A stretch of 64,000 nt of DNA from Enterococcus cecorum (GTDB taxonomy: Bacteria > Bacillota > Bacilli > Lactobacillales > Enterococcaceae). The DNA lies in assembly GCF_023221775.1 (NCBI RefSeq), contig NZ_JAKUDS010000001.1:124001-188000 (forward strand), written 5' to 3'. Positions within the stretch are counted from its first letter, which is position 1; each line of letters begins with the position of its first letter. A model generated the notes under the pieces. It searched no databases and had not been told where the DNA came from. It worked only from the letters and a program-made list of their open reading frames with translations. The translations under genes and the position numbers were made by a program. Below, in pieces: positions 40,152 to 48,149 of the stretch.

Positions 40152-40430
40152 TTACATATCAAATAAATCAGAATGTGTGCCAGTTCGAGAAGCAACAAAT
40201 ATGAGTTCTGATTCATTTATTGCATAGATAAGTAGCCAGTCAGGTTGAATATGACATTCTCTGAATCCAGAATAAGAACCAAGTAGAGAATGCTCTTTAT
40301 ATTTCGATTCAAGAGTCTACCCAGCACACAATTTATCAAGTACATTTTGTAGCAATGCTAAATTATAGCCGCGTTTTTTAATACGCTTATAGTCTTTTCG
40401 AAATTTTGTAGACATTTTAAGCTTTAGCAT
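40152..40430 (-). pseudogene. YafQ/RelE-type mRNA interferase toxin with in-frame amber codon
   Basis: The frame reads MLKLKMSTKFRKDYKRIKKR at the start, as in YafQ toxins. It then stops at codon 38 with TAG (40319-40317) after DKLCAG. The rest continues in the same frame for 54 codons without other damage: TLESKYKEHSLLGSYSGF, RECHIQPDWLLIYAI, RTGTHSDLF. These include the family's His, His-x3-Asp-Trp and late His/Phe active-site positions. The 93-codon total is the normal YafQ length. The start overlaps the antitoxin stop (TAATG), typical for the module. Unless suppressed, only a 37-residue fragment is made. Confidence 0.9.
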
Positions 40431-40720
40431 TACTCGTCCTCCTCTTCATCTAGTTCATTAAAAAGCTCTTCAACTGAATGATAGGTTTTAGCTTGGATTT
40501 TACCTGCCAGGATGTCACGAGCTTCTTGCATGGCTTCTTCTGTTTCTTTGTTATATTTTGGCTGTTTGATTACAAAAGGAAATCCACCTTGCATAAGTGA
40601 TGTATGTAAAAAAATATTGATTGCATCAGTTACAGAAATGCCAAAACTACCAAAAAGTTCTTCCGCTTCTTTTTTTACTTCAGGTTCAATTCTAATATTG
40701 ATATTTGCTGTTTTACTCAT
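40430..40720 (-). CDS. RelB/DinJ-family antitoxin
   Basis: The 96-residue antitoxin has an N-terminal ribbon-helix-helix DNA-binding part (TANINIRIEPEVKKEAEELF, then FGISVTDAINIFLHTSLMQG) and an acidic C-terminal tail that would wrap the toxin. The ATG at 40720 follows GAGGAGGA on this strand. It forms the usual dinJ-yafQ module, but the toxin gene next to it carries a nonsense codon. The antitoxin is intact and probably still represses its own promoter. Confidence 0.92.
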   Translation of the reverse strand: MSKTANINIRIEPEVKKEAEELFGSFGISVTDAINIFLHTSLMQGGFPFVIKQPKYNKETEEAMQEARDILAGKIQAKTYHSVEELFNELDEEEDE

Positions 40721-40858
40721 GATACATTCCTCCTCGTATGAAATTGTATCACGAATGTTAAACAACTGCAATCAATAGCATTCAGGTGTTTAATAGCAAC
40801 TAGGAAACGATGATATGGTATAATTGCATTCAGATATTCTATTTGTGAGGTGGTTGTT

Positions 40859-41254
40859 ATGTGGACATGTCCAAAATGTGGTCGTGAATTTAAACGGACG
40901 AACCAGAGTCATTTTTGTGGAAAAGCTCCTGAAACAGTGGCGCAATATATTCAGCAACAAGAACCACAAGCTCAAGAATATTTGCAGTTATTACAGCGTT
41001 TAGTCTTAGAAAATGTGGCGGATGTAAAAGAAGATATTGCTTGGAGTATGCCGCGTTATCAGAAAAATGGACGCACAATTTCAATTTTTGCTGGTAAAAA
41101 GGCGATTAGTCTCTATGTGGATGAAGAGGTACTGACACATCAGCTTGACTCGTTAAATGAATTTAAGGTCAAAAATAATACAATCTATCTTCCCTATACA
41201 AAAAAGTTACCAATAGAAATTTTAGCAATAATTATCAAAGAATCATTGACATAG
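40859..41254 (+). CDS. DUF1801-like protein with N-terminal zinc-ribbon motif
   Basis: This 131-residue protein starts with a CPKCG...HFCG segment (residues 4-22) that may bind zinc, followed by a DUF1801/YdhG-like domain with DIAWSMPRYQKNGRTISIFAGKKAISLY (given here in two parts: DIAWSMPRYQKNG and RTISIFAGKKAISLY). The family has a phosphotransfer- or frataxin-like alpha/beta fold of unknown role. The ATG at 40859 follows GAGGTGG, and a TATAAT box is at 40819-40824. Confidence 0.75.
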   Translation: MWTCPKCGREFKRTNQSHFCGKAPETVAQYIQQQEPQAQEYLQLLQRLVLENVADVKEDIAWSMPRYQKNGRTISIFAGKKAISLYVDEEVLTHQLDSLNEFKVKNNTIYLPYTKKLPIEILAIIIKESLT

Positions 41255-41263
41255 GTGAGTATC

Positions 41264-41446
41264 ATGAGCAAAAATAAATTTTTTATAGTCATATCATTAA
41301 TTGTAGGTTTGTTAGCTGATTTGTGTTTGAGGCTGACTACCGGTGAAGAAGGAAATTTATTGGTACATTCGGTCGTATTTTTCATTGGCTTTGTAATTAC
41401 ATATGGGATATTACGTATTAGGTCGAATCGAGATGAAAGAGGTTAA
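41264..41446 (+). CDS. Small two-helix membrane protein
   Basis: This 60-residue protein has two hydrophobic segments (about residues 6-24 and 34-52) joined by a short polar loop (TTGEEG) and a charged end (RSNRDERG). The function is unknown. The ATG at 41264 follows AGGTGAG, and the gene lies 9 bases after the DUF1801-like gene and 5 bases before the AlkD-like gene, so all three may be one transcript. Confidence 0.6.
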   Translation: MSKNKFFIVISLIVGLLADLCLRLTTGEEGNLLVHSVVFFIGFVITYGILRIRSNRDERG

Positions 41447-41451
41447 ATCAG

Positions 41452-42114
41452 ATGGACAAGTATGAAACGATTAAAAAACTTTTTGAGACTCACAGCAATC
41501 CAGAACGAGCAATTCAGATGGCTAAGTATATGAAAAATCAGTTTAGCTTTTATGGGATTGCTGCGGCTGATAGAAAGAATCTTTATAAAGACTTTTTGAA
41601 AACTGAGAAAAAGCAAGGAACATTGGATTGGGCGTTTCTTGACCAATGTTATGCGGATGATCATCGTGAATTTCAGTATTTGGCTTATGAGTATCTTTTG
41701 GCGATGAAAAAGCAGTTGAGTTTTGAAGATATTTCGTCAATTAAATCACTTATAAAGAAAAAATCTTGGTGGGATACCGTGGATTTTCTGGCGCAAGTTG
41801 TCGGCAATATTGCTTTGAAGGATTCGCGCGTGGATGAATTGATGCTTGCATGGTCACAAGAAGAAAATATTTGGGTGCGCCGGGTTTCAATTTTGTATCA
41901 ATTACGCTTCAAAGAGAAAACCAATACGACACAATTTGAACAAATTCTTTTAAATTGTCTTGGTACAAATGAATTTTTCATCAATAAAGCAATTGGTTGG
42001 GCCTTGCGTGAATATTCTAAAACGAATCCAGACTGGGTGCGAGATTTTTTAGAAAAATATCAGGAGCAAATGGCTAATTTGAGCATTCGAGAAGCGAGTA
42101 AATATCTTTCATAA
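41452..42114 (+). CDS. DNA alkylation repair enzyme (AlkD-like HEAT-repeat glycosylase)
   Basis: The 220 residues fit the AlkC/AlkD HEAT-repeat family that removes bulky or charged alkylated bases. Visible family features are the MAKYMKNQFSFYGIAAADRK start, the aromatic KKSWWDTVDFLAQVVG segment and the late AIGWALREYSKTNPDWV block. The tandem tryptophans and the Asp of the family active cleft are present. The ribosome site AGAGG lies in the end of the previous gene. Confidence 0.88.
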   Translation: MDKYETIKKLFETHSNPERAIQMAKYMKNQFSFYGIAAADRKNLYKDFLKTEKKQGTLDWAFLDQCYADDHREFQYLAYEYLLAMKKQLSFEDISSIKSLIKKKSWWDTVDFLAQVVGNIALKDSRVDELMLAWSQEENIWVRRVSILYQLRFKEKTNTTQFEQILLNCLGTNEFFINKAIGWALREYSKTNPDWVRDFLEKYQEQMANLSIREASKYLS

Positions 42115-42142
42115 ATATTCAATAAAAAGGAGATAAGATAAA

Positions 42143-42631
42143 ATGGACGTTACTTTTGAAGTTGCAAATCAGAAATTTAATTATCGGGTATGCGGAATCA
42201 TCATTGATAATCAAAAAATATTAGCGATGCGCGATGAGTGTTCACCTTATTATTATTTGCCAGGTGGGCGTGTCAAATTAGGAGAAACTGCCGAGGAATC
42301 TATTCAAAGAGAAATGCTAGAAGAATTGCAGATTTCACCAAAGATTATTCGTCCATTATGGTTAGATCAGTCATTTTTTACTGAAGATGTGAATCAAAAG
42401 CATTATCATGAGTTATGTTTATATTTTTTATTAGATGTTACACAGACAGATTTATTCACTCGCGGCAATGAATTCACGTATATCGAAGGGGGGCATACCC
42501 ATCATTTTTCTTGGTTAAATTTTGAAGATTTAAAAGACACTTATTTTTATCCTGAATTTATTAAGACGGAAATACATCATTTGCCGGATAATTTAGAAAT
42601 CCGAATAGATAAAAATACTAACATTAGCTAA
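42143..42631 (+). CDS. Nudix hydrolase
   Basis: A 162-residue pyrophosphohydrolase of unknown substrate. The Nudix box is complete: GGRVKLGETAEESIQREMLEELQI, given as GGRVKLGETAEES followed by IQREMLEELQI (about residues 44-67). The tail has a histidine-rich GGHTHHF segment. AAGGAG precedes the ATG by about 9 bases. It stands between the AlkD-like gene and an SRPBCC gene, all in the same direction. Confidence 0.9.
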   Translation: MDVTFEVANQKFNYRVCGIIIDNQKILAMRDECSPYYYLPGGRVKLGETAEESIQREMLEELQISPKIIRPLWLDQSFFTEDVNQKHYHELCLYFLLDVTQTDLFTRGNEFTYIEGGHTHHFSWLNFEDLKDTYFYPEFIKTEIHHLPDNLEIRIDKNTNIS

Positions 42632-42669
42632 GTTTGTTAGCAATTACTATGTATCGAGAGGCAATGTGG

Positions 42670-43137
42670 ATGGACTATCAAATCATGAAAGATGGCACAG
42701 ATTGGCAATTATCTTGGCAGCTGGAGGGTTCACTTTCAACCAATGAAACCTGGAATTTGATTGCGACAACAGAAGGATTTGCCAAGTGGTTTCCAGAATT
42801 ACAATTGATGGAAAATATTGAGGTTATTCGTTTCTATAGTGAGGAACCATATTTTGAGAAAAAAATGAAATTGCTCACTTATAAACCTACAGAAAAAATC
42901 AAGTATGAATGGGCGAATGGCACGGTAACTTTTGAAATCACAGAAAAAGACCAACAAACACAACTTACTTTTGTAGAAATTTTACCTAAAGAATTTTCTC
43001 ATCGGATCAATGATATGGCTGGTTGGTTAGTCAAAAAAGAACACTTATCAGATTTGTTGAATCAACGTGAAGTTCGTATAGATATTAATCATGCGCAATT
43101 TGTAGATGGAGTGACGCAAATCGTTCAAAATCTTTAG
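42670..43137 (+). CDS. SRPBCC / AHSA1-like domain protein
   Basis: This 155-residue protein probably has the START-like helix-grip fold: WQLEGSLSTNETWNLIATTEGFAKWFP at the N-terminus (in two parts: WQLEGSLSTNETWN and LIATTEGFAKWFP), then KIKYEWANGTVTFEITE strands and a long C-terminal helix. Such proteins bind small hydrophobic ligands or chaperones; the ligand is unknown. The ATG at 42670 is chosen for GAGAG at 42656-42660; an ATG at 42664 and a TTG at 42634 are in frame. Confidence 0.75.
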   Translation: MDYQIMKDGTDWQLSWQLEGSLSTNETWNLIATTEGFAKWFPELQLMENIEVIRFYSEEPYFEKKMKLLTYKPTEKIKYEWANGTVTFEITEKDQQTQLTFVEILPKEFSHRINDMAGWLVKKEHLSDLLNQREVRIDINHAQFVDGVTQIVQNL

Positions 43138-43161
43138 TTAACATAATAATTGGAGGACAGG

Positions 43162-43970
43162 ATGAAGCAAAAAAAGTAGTTTTACATCTATGGTTTGATA
43201 CGCAAGCGATGGAAGCTGCGCAATTTTATACAAGTATTTTTCAAAATTCAAAAGTGATTCAAAGTGTGAAATTTTCGGATACGCCATCTGGTGAGGTCGA
43301 GTTAGTTAGCTTTTCACTTGATAATGTCCGTTTTGAAGCGATTTCAGCTGGACCATTTGTATCAATCAATGACAGTATGCGTTTGGTCGTTTTTTGTCAA
43401 TCACAAGAAGAACGTGACGAATATGTCAATAAACTTGCAGGTAAGATTCGCTCAGCTGAGAATATGACGATGGTTGAAGATAGATTTGGTGTGCACTGGT
43501 TATTTGTAATGGCGTCGAGTCAAACCAAACAGTTGCCTAAAATTTGTACTTTGGTGGATGCTTATGGAAAAGCCGAAGAAATGTGCGATTATTATCAAGG
43601 TGAGTTCGCAACGAAAACAGATGTGATGAGTTTCAAACACAATCAATGGAATGTGCTCGAACTTGCCGGTAATCCAATCATTTTTGCTGATATTAGTCAT
43701 GGGCCGAGTCAATATACTGGTGCTTTATCATTATTATATTTATGCGAAAATCAACAGAAAATCGACTCGATTTATCAGGGATTTTCTGCAGAGGCTGCAA
43801 GTGAACAGTGTGGTTGGATTGTCGATAAATATGGCATTTCTTGGCAGATTGTTCCACGGATATTTCTCGATTTTGCTACTAAGCTTTCACCTGCGATCTA
43901 TCAAAAAATCAATCAACAAATCCTAACAGTGAAAAAAATCGAAATCGCTCAAATTGAAAAACTAATCTAA
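43162..43970 (+). CDS. PhnB-like / glyoxalase-fold protein with apparent -1 frameshift at codon 5
   Basis: Translation from ATG 43162 (GGAGG at 43152-43156) gives MKQKK and then TAG. The conserved protein continues in the -1 frame (VVLHLWFDTQAMEAAQFYTS...). The junction CAA AAA AAG TAG holds the classic slippery heptamer A AAA AAG (43170-43176) in the correct phase, and slipping back one base gives MKQKKVVLHLWFD, the family N-terminus. The joined product would be about 269 residues with two VOC/PhnB domains of the 3-demethylubiquinone-methyltransferase-like group. Alternatives are a one-base loss from an A8 run, a sequencing error, or an internal start at ATG 43209 giving 253 residues. Confidence 0.75.
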
Positions 43971-43977
43971 CTCTTTT

Positions 43978-44020
43978 GGACAACGATGCTGCAATTTTGG
44001 CGGTGTCGTTATCTTTTTTT
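43978..44020 (+). terminator. Probable terminator after the PhnB-like gene
   Basis: An imperfect stem (AACGATGCTGC / GCGGTGTCGTT with G-U pairs) is followed by T7. Confidence 0.55.
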
Positions 44021-44072
44021 ATCCAAAAATAGGTAGTATAATATAGAAAAATGACAAAGATGCTGAGGGAAA

Positions 44073-44579
44073 ATGGCGGTTTTGATTATTATACGTGGTA
44101 ATTCTGGTAGTGGAAAAACCAGTCTGGCTAAAAATTTACAGGAAAAGTTAGGACCTGAGACAATGCTAATTTCTCAAGATGTTGTTCGCCGTGAAATGCT
44201 TCATACTAAAGACGGTCCTCATTCTCAGGCGATTCCATTCATTATGCATTTGCTAGAATATGCACATCAACATGAAAATTACGTCATTTTAGAAGGAATT
44301 TTAAATGCAACTTGGTATCGGCGGCCGGTTTTTCAATTTGTCAAAGAGCTATTCGGTGACGCTATTTTTGCATATTATTATGATTTGTCTTTTGAAGAAA
44401 CATTGAAACGTCATCAAGCTAGAAGTCAAAGTCAAGAATTTGGTGCAGATAAAATGGCGCGTTGGTGGAAGGATAGCGATACTTCTGACGCTTTAAATAA
44501 AAAGATTTTTCGTGCAGAGATTTCCTTGCAGCAGGCAGTTGATTTCATTTTGTCAGATATCAAAACTCATGGAAAGTAG
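44073..44579 (+). CDS. P-loop kinase-like protein
   Basis: This 168-residue ATP-binding protein has Walker A RGNSGSGKTS at residues 8-17, and it resembles small kinases of the uridine-kinase or zeta-toxin-like P-loop group. It also has SQDVVRREMLH, VILEGIL and the RHQARSQSQEF lid-like segment. The substrate is unknown. The ATG follows GAGGGAAA, and the next gene starts 8 bases after its stop. Confidence 0.8.
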   Translation: MAVLIIIRGNSGSGKTSLAKNLQEKLGPETMLISQDVVRREMLHTKDGPHSQAIPFIMHLLEYAHQHENYVILEGILNATWYRRPVFQFVKELFGDAIFAYYYDLSFEETLKRHQARSQSQEFGADKMARWWKDSDTSDALNKKIFRAEISLQQAVDFILSDIKTHGK

Positions 44580-44587
44580 GGATAACT

Positions 44588-45496
44588 ATGTCAGAAGAAA
44601 ATTATCTACATTGTTCGATAAAGTTAGGCGAAACCACGGTAACCTTCTTTTTAGAACCATTGAAAAAATATCAAAATAAACAAGATAGTCAATTTGTAGG
44701 TTCTTTTGTGAAGATTGAGAACCGATTTGTACATATTGAATCCACTCATGCGATTTTTGAATATCCAAATGTTATAGAATTGCGTGATTGGATGGACCAA
44801 GCGATAAATGACAAACTAACTGAAGGACAATACATAGGCTTTGCTGAACCAGATTTATTATTTATTTATCCAGAGCTAGCAGAAAATGAAGAACCTTATA
44901 TCGAGATGCGTTTATATTTGCACTTATCTGAATATACGGGTGAATATTACTCGTTAATAATTGAGGTGTCTAAGTTAGTGCAATTTCGTTATTTTCTTGA
45001 TTATTGTCTCAATGCAAAGGATGACCACAAAACATGGTATACCGCGTCAGGCAGACCGATTTCTTACCGCTATTACAATAAAGAGCATCAAGATAATCCT
45101 GAATTACATCAAAAGTTAGATAAACTGTTCACGGCTTGTCTCAATGCTTGGGATGAATTGACCACTTTGCCTGTTTGTCGAGAAGATGCTTCGTTTGATT
45201 TAGCGTTAGATCCAAGTTATGGACAATGTGCGGTAACTGCGATGTTAGTCAGAGAACTAGTTGGCGGTGATGTCTATCGGATTCGAACAGAGAGTGGGAT
45301 GACCCATTATTTTAATTTTATAGAGGATACATTGGTTGATTTTACGATTGACCAGTTTCGTTTATACAATCTTCACGTATCTTATAAAAATGCTGAATTC
45401 ATGCCAGACAACTTTGAAAAATTAAATCAAAATACGCAATATCGTTATCAACGGTTAAAAAACAAAGTGTTAAAACATTTGGAGGAAAATAAATGA
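44588..45496 (+). CDS. Two-domain protein: WapI-immunity-like N-terminus and YunG/papain-like C-terminus
   Basis: 302 residues. The first about 150 (acidic, beta-rich, EMRLYLHLSEYTGEYYSLII) resemble the domain found in WapI-type immunity proteins. The last about 130 resemble YunG, a papain-fold family: SYGQCAVTAMLVREL (cysteine), GMTHYFNFIEDTLVDFT (His and Asp) and a final basic helix. The Cys-His-Asp order fits a cysteine amidase/protease fold, but activity is not proven. Both family links are from pattern memory. The gene sits between a P-loop kinase and a thioesterase and overlaps the latter by 4 bases. Confidence 0.55.
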   Translation: MSEENYLHCSIKLGETTVTFFLEPLKKYQNKQDSQFVGSFVKIENRFVHIESTHAIFEYPNVIELRDWMDQAINDKLTEGQYIGFAEPDLLFIYPELAENEEPYIEMRLYLHLSEYTGEYYSLIIEVSKLVQFRYFLDYCLNAKDDHKTWYTASGRPISYRYYNKEHQDNPELHQKLDKLFTACLNAWDELTTLPVCREDASFDLALDPSYGQCAVTAMLVRELVGGDVYRIRTESGMTHYFNFIEDTLVDFTIDQFRLYNLHVSYKNAEFMPDNFEKLNQNTQYRYQRLKNKVLKHLEENK

Positions 45497-45906
45497 GTCT
45501 ATATCAACATGAAGTCCAATATTATGAGACAGATCGTATGGGTATCACACATCATTCTAATTACATTCGCTGGATGGAAGAAGCTCGCGTCGCTTTTTTA
45601 AAAGAGATTGGTTGGGATTATGCGAAGTTAGAAGAGATGGGGATTATTTCTCCGGTTATCGATGTTCAATGTCAGTACAAAAACACGACGACTTTTGCTG
45701 ATAAAGTCATGATTGAAACCACCGTAAAAAAATTTAGTGGTATAAAGCTCATCTTACAATACGAGATGAAAAATGAAGCAGGAAAAATCGTGGCCCTTGC
45801 TGAATCGGCCCATTGTTTTTTAGATAAGGATGGCAAAATGCTACGGCTGGCAAAGCAATTTCCTGCGTTTTATCAAGCTTTATGTGATGAGGAAGCGAAA
45901 GAGTAA
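45493..45906 (+). CDS. Acyl-CoA thioesterase, 4HBT/YbgC family
   Basis: This 137-residue hot-dog-fold hydrolase has the family signature YETDRMGITHHSNYIRWMEEAR (in parts: YETDRMGITHHSNY and IRWMEEAR), where the Asp is catalytic in 4-hydroxybenzoyl-CoA thioesterases. The physiological substrate is unknown. The start ATG overlaps the previous stop (ATGA), which implies coupling. Confidence 0.88.
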   Translation: MSLYQHEVQYYETDRMGITHHSNYIRWMEEARVAFLKEIGWDYAKLEEMGIISPVIDVQCQYKNTTTFADKVMIETTVKKFSGIKLILQYEMKNEAGKIVALAESAHCFLDKDGKMLRLAKQFPAFYQALCDEEAKE

Positions 45907-45940
45907 GAGTAAGTTTATTGAGTAAAGTGGAGGTCATTCA

Positions 45941-46390
45941 ATGTATCAGATTAATGAAGAAGATATTACGCTTGTCCCATATTATCCTAATGAAAAAGTA
46001 GCGCTTGAATGGTATCAAGATTTAGAACTATGTAAACAGGTAGATAATATCGATTTTGTTTATGATTTGCCGCGGCTAAAGAGGATGTATCAATATTTAT
46101 CCACCCATGGAGATTGCTATTATATTCAATATAAAGAGCAGTTAGTAGGTGATTGTACGTTACTTTCAGATGGAGAAATAGCCATTGTGATCGCCAAACC
46201 TTTTCAAAATTGCCATATCGGTCAAAATTGTGTCCAAGAACTAATTCGGCTGGCTATGAAGAAGAAATTACCAAAAGTCAAAGCGCAAATTTACTCGTTT
46301 AATCATCAAAGTCAGCGGATGTTTACTAAATTAGGCTTTGTTCAAGTATCTGAAGAGTGGTTTGAGTTAAAATTACAGTATGAGAAATGA
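45941..46390 (+). CDS. GNAT family N-acetyltransferase
   Basis: This 149-residue protein has the GNAT layout: early beta strands, the EQLVGDCTLLSDGEIAIVI strand pair, a CoA-binding-like FQNCHIGQNCVQELIRLAM helix in place of the usual Q/RxxGxG/A, and a final SFNHQSQRMFTKLGFVQVSEEW block typical of the family. The acceptor is unknown. AGGTC is a weak ribosome site before the ATG. Confidence 0.8.
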   Translation: MYQINEEDITLVPYYPNEKVALEWYQDLELCKQVDNIDFVYDLPRLKRMYQYLSTHGDCYYIQYKEQLVGDCTLLSDGEIAIVIAKPFQNCHIGQNCVQELIRLAMKKKLPKVKAQIYSFNHQSQRMFTKLGFVQVSEEWFELKLQYEK

Positions 46391-46424
46391 GTCACTATCT
46401 TCAACAGGTAGCGACTCTTTTTTT
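46389..46424 (+). terminator. Terminator after the GNAT gene
   Basis: GAGTCACTA pairs with TAGCGACTC (one mismatch), followed by T7. Confidence 0.85.
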
Positions 46425-46740
46425 AAATAAAATTACAATCTCCTTATATTTAGTTTGTCCTTTTATCGCGGAAGATAGCGGGCAGTCATAATCCATTTTC
46501 AAACATAAATGAAAGTGTAACACAATAAAAGTTTGATGACATATTTAAATAAAACCTTGCCAATGATTCTGATAAGTTGACAAAAGAACTATTTGAATCT
46601 AACTTTGTATGAGAGCTTAGTAAAACATGCGTAAGATTTTGCTCATAATTAAACATGTTTATATGAAAACTGTTACACTAGTGTAAGCGCTGCAAGTTTT
46701 GTTGTTGCTCCACTTACAATGATTTGAAGTAGAATCAATG
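46425..46740. other. Intergenic region upstream of the OsmC gene
   Basis: About 315 bases without a gene-like frame. A TTGACA hexamer (about 46577) has only a weak -10 partner. The main feature is the palindrome at 46673-46686. Confidence 0.4.
46673..46686. promoter_or_regulatory. Perfect 14-base palindrome upstream of the OsmC gene
   Basis: TTACACTAGTGTAA is its own reverse complement and lies about 70 bases before the start codon. This is the expected form and place of a dimeric repressor site (MarR/OhrR- or CopY-like half-site TACA...TGTA), but the regulator is not identified. Confidence 0.5.
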
Positions 46741-46754
46741 AGGAGGAGATTTTG

Positions 46755-47195
46755 ATGGCAATTGAAGTATTTAAGGCAGAAACAACAGCATTAGGTGGAT
46801 TGAAGGTGAATTGTAAATCTCGAGAATTCGAATTTACTTTAGATGAACCGAAAAATCTAGGTGGTACGAATACTGGCATGAATCCTGTAGAAGCATTATT
46901 AAATTCACTAGGTGCTTGTCTAGTCATTGTGGCGCAGTCCTATGCTAGAGTGAAGAAAATCAATTTGAAATCATTCAAGGTAAACTTGGAAGGTGAACTT
47001 GATCCAGATGGTTTCCGCTATATCAATCCTAATGCGAAAAAAGGGTTTTCAAAAATATCTGTTACTTTCCATGTAAAAGCGGATAATACGGAGCAAGAAA
47101 TTAAAGACTTTATCGAATTTGTTGAAGCTACATGTCCTGTACATGATACAATTACTAATTCACCCGTCTTTGAAAGTAAAATCATTACGGAATAA
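46755..47195 (+). CDS. OsmC/Ohr family protein
   Basis: This is a peroxiredoxin-like protein of 146 residues that may reduce organic hydroperoxides. The two cysteines of the family are visible: one in LLNSLGACLVIVAQSYA (about residue 55) and one in EATCPVHDTITN (about residue 127), in the spacing of YhfA/OsmC-type proteins. The ATG at 46755 follows AGGAGGAG. The palindrome upstream may be its redox operator. Confidence 0.9.
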   Translation: MAIEVFKAETTALGGLKVNCKSREFEFTLDEPKNLGGTNTGMNPVEALLNSLGACLVIVAQSYARVKKINLKSFKVNLEGELDPDGFRYINPNAKKGFSKISVTFHVKADNTEQEIKDFIEFVEATCPVHDTITNSPVFESKIITE

Positions 47196-47204
47196 AGCAA
47201 AAAT

Positions 47205-47237
47205 GCTGCGAATCTAGTTTCGGACTCGCAGCTTTTT
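47205..47237. terminator. Terminator between the OsmC and RNase H genes
   Basis: GCTGCGAATC pairs with GACTCGCAGC (one mismatch pair), followed by TTTTT. It lies between convergent genes. Confidence 0.85.
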
Positions 47238-47245
47238 CATGTATT

Positions 47246-47863
47246 TTACTTGATTCCAACGGCTTCTTTGGCTAACTGATCGGCTAACTCATTTCCCGGA
47301 ATACCACTATGGCCCTTGACTTTTACGAAATTGATTTGAATATGTCTCATCAAAGTCTGCATGGTATCACGATATTGCTGTGTAAAAATATTTTTGGCTT
47401 GCCAATCACCAGTCGCCCAGCTTTCGATGCCTTGATAATCGTAAAGAATGGTAATTTGCGTTAAATCGTGGTCAAGTGCGGCTTTTACTGCAGCCATCGC
47501 CCCATCAATTTCACCGGCAACATTGCGCATGTTCGCTTTTTCAGTATCATTTCCTTTTCCTTGTAGGGTGATTCTCGTTTCTTCATCTATTTGTAAAAAA
47601 CCACCATATCCGTAATCTTTAGTGGTAATATTATACGAACCATCAACAAAAGCATAGGGGGTTACTAAATTAGTCGCTGATTCATTAGATGTAGGGGATT
47701 GTATCTCCTGATTGTTTAAATAGGCTAGAGCTTCTTCTTTTGTCGGAAAACTCTTGTATAATGCACCAGGATGACCATTTACTTGTTTTTGACACTCTTC
47801 CCATGTTAAAAATATTCCAGTTGTGCGACCTTTTTTAACAGCATAAAATTTCGTATTTGCCAT
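47246..47863 (-). CDS. Ribonuclease H with viroplasmin-like N-terminal domain
   Basis: This cleaves RNA in RNA-DNA hybrids. The 205 residues have an N-terminal viroplasmin/RHBD domain (FYAVKKGRTTGIFLTWEECQKQV start, quoted as FYAVKKGRTTGIF) and a C-terminal RNase HI domain. The catalytic acids are in AFVDGSYN (Asp), AGEIDGAMAA (Glu), LYDYQGIESW (Asp) and the late GNELADQLAKEA (Asp), with the histidine in VKGHSG. The ATG at 47863 follows AGGGAG. The architecture is that of RNase H1 with a hybrid-binding domain. Confidence 0.93.
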   Translation of the reverse strand: MANTKFYAVKKGRTTGIFLTWEECQKQVNGHPGALYKSFPTKEEALAYLNNQEIQSPTSNESATNLVTPYAFVDGSYNITTKDYGYGGFLQIDEETRITLQGKGNDTEKANMRNVAGEIDGAMAAVKAALDHDLTQITILYDYQGIESWATGDWQAKNIFTQQYRDTMQTLMRHIQINFVKVKGHSGIPGNELADQLAKEAVGIK

Positions 47864-48003
47864 ATTGAAAACTCCCTTCACTAAGTAGTGTCTAATTATT
47901 CTAGCATTGATTAAGAAGAAAAGCTAGTCTTAAAAAGGTAACTTGTCTGCTTTTTTAAGATGAATTTTGCTATAATAAGAAAAAAAGATTTGAGGTGAAC
48001 CTG

Positions 48004-48084
48004 GTGCAGGCTATTGTGCGATGTCTAGATGGAGGCTATGATACAATGCTTTTGTCTTACTTGGAAAAAGTTTGTTTCTATTGA
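48004..48084 (+). CDS. Possible 26-codon small ORF or gene remnant
   Basis: A GTG with AGGTG 11 bases upstream and a TATAAT box at 47971-47976 opens a 26-codon frame (begins MQAIVRCLDGGYDTM). I do not recognise it. It may be a decayed gene start or a small peptide. Confidence 0.25.
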   Translation: MQAIVRCLDGGYDTMLLSYLEKVCFY

Positions 48085-48149
48085 AGATTTGTCCATCTAT
48101 TTTGCATTAACGTAGGGATATTTTTCTATTTTTATTGATTGTCATGTAT

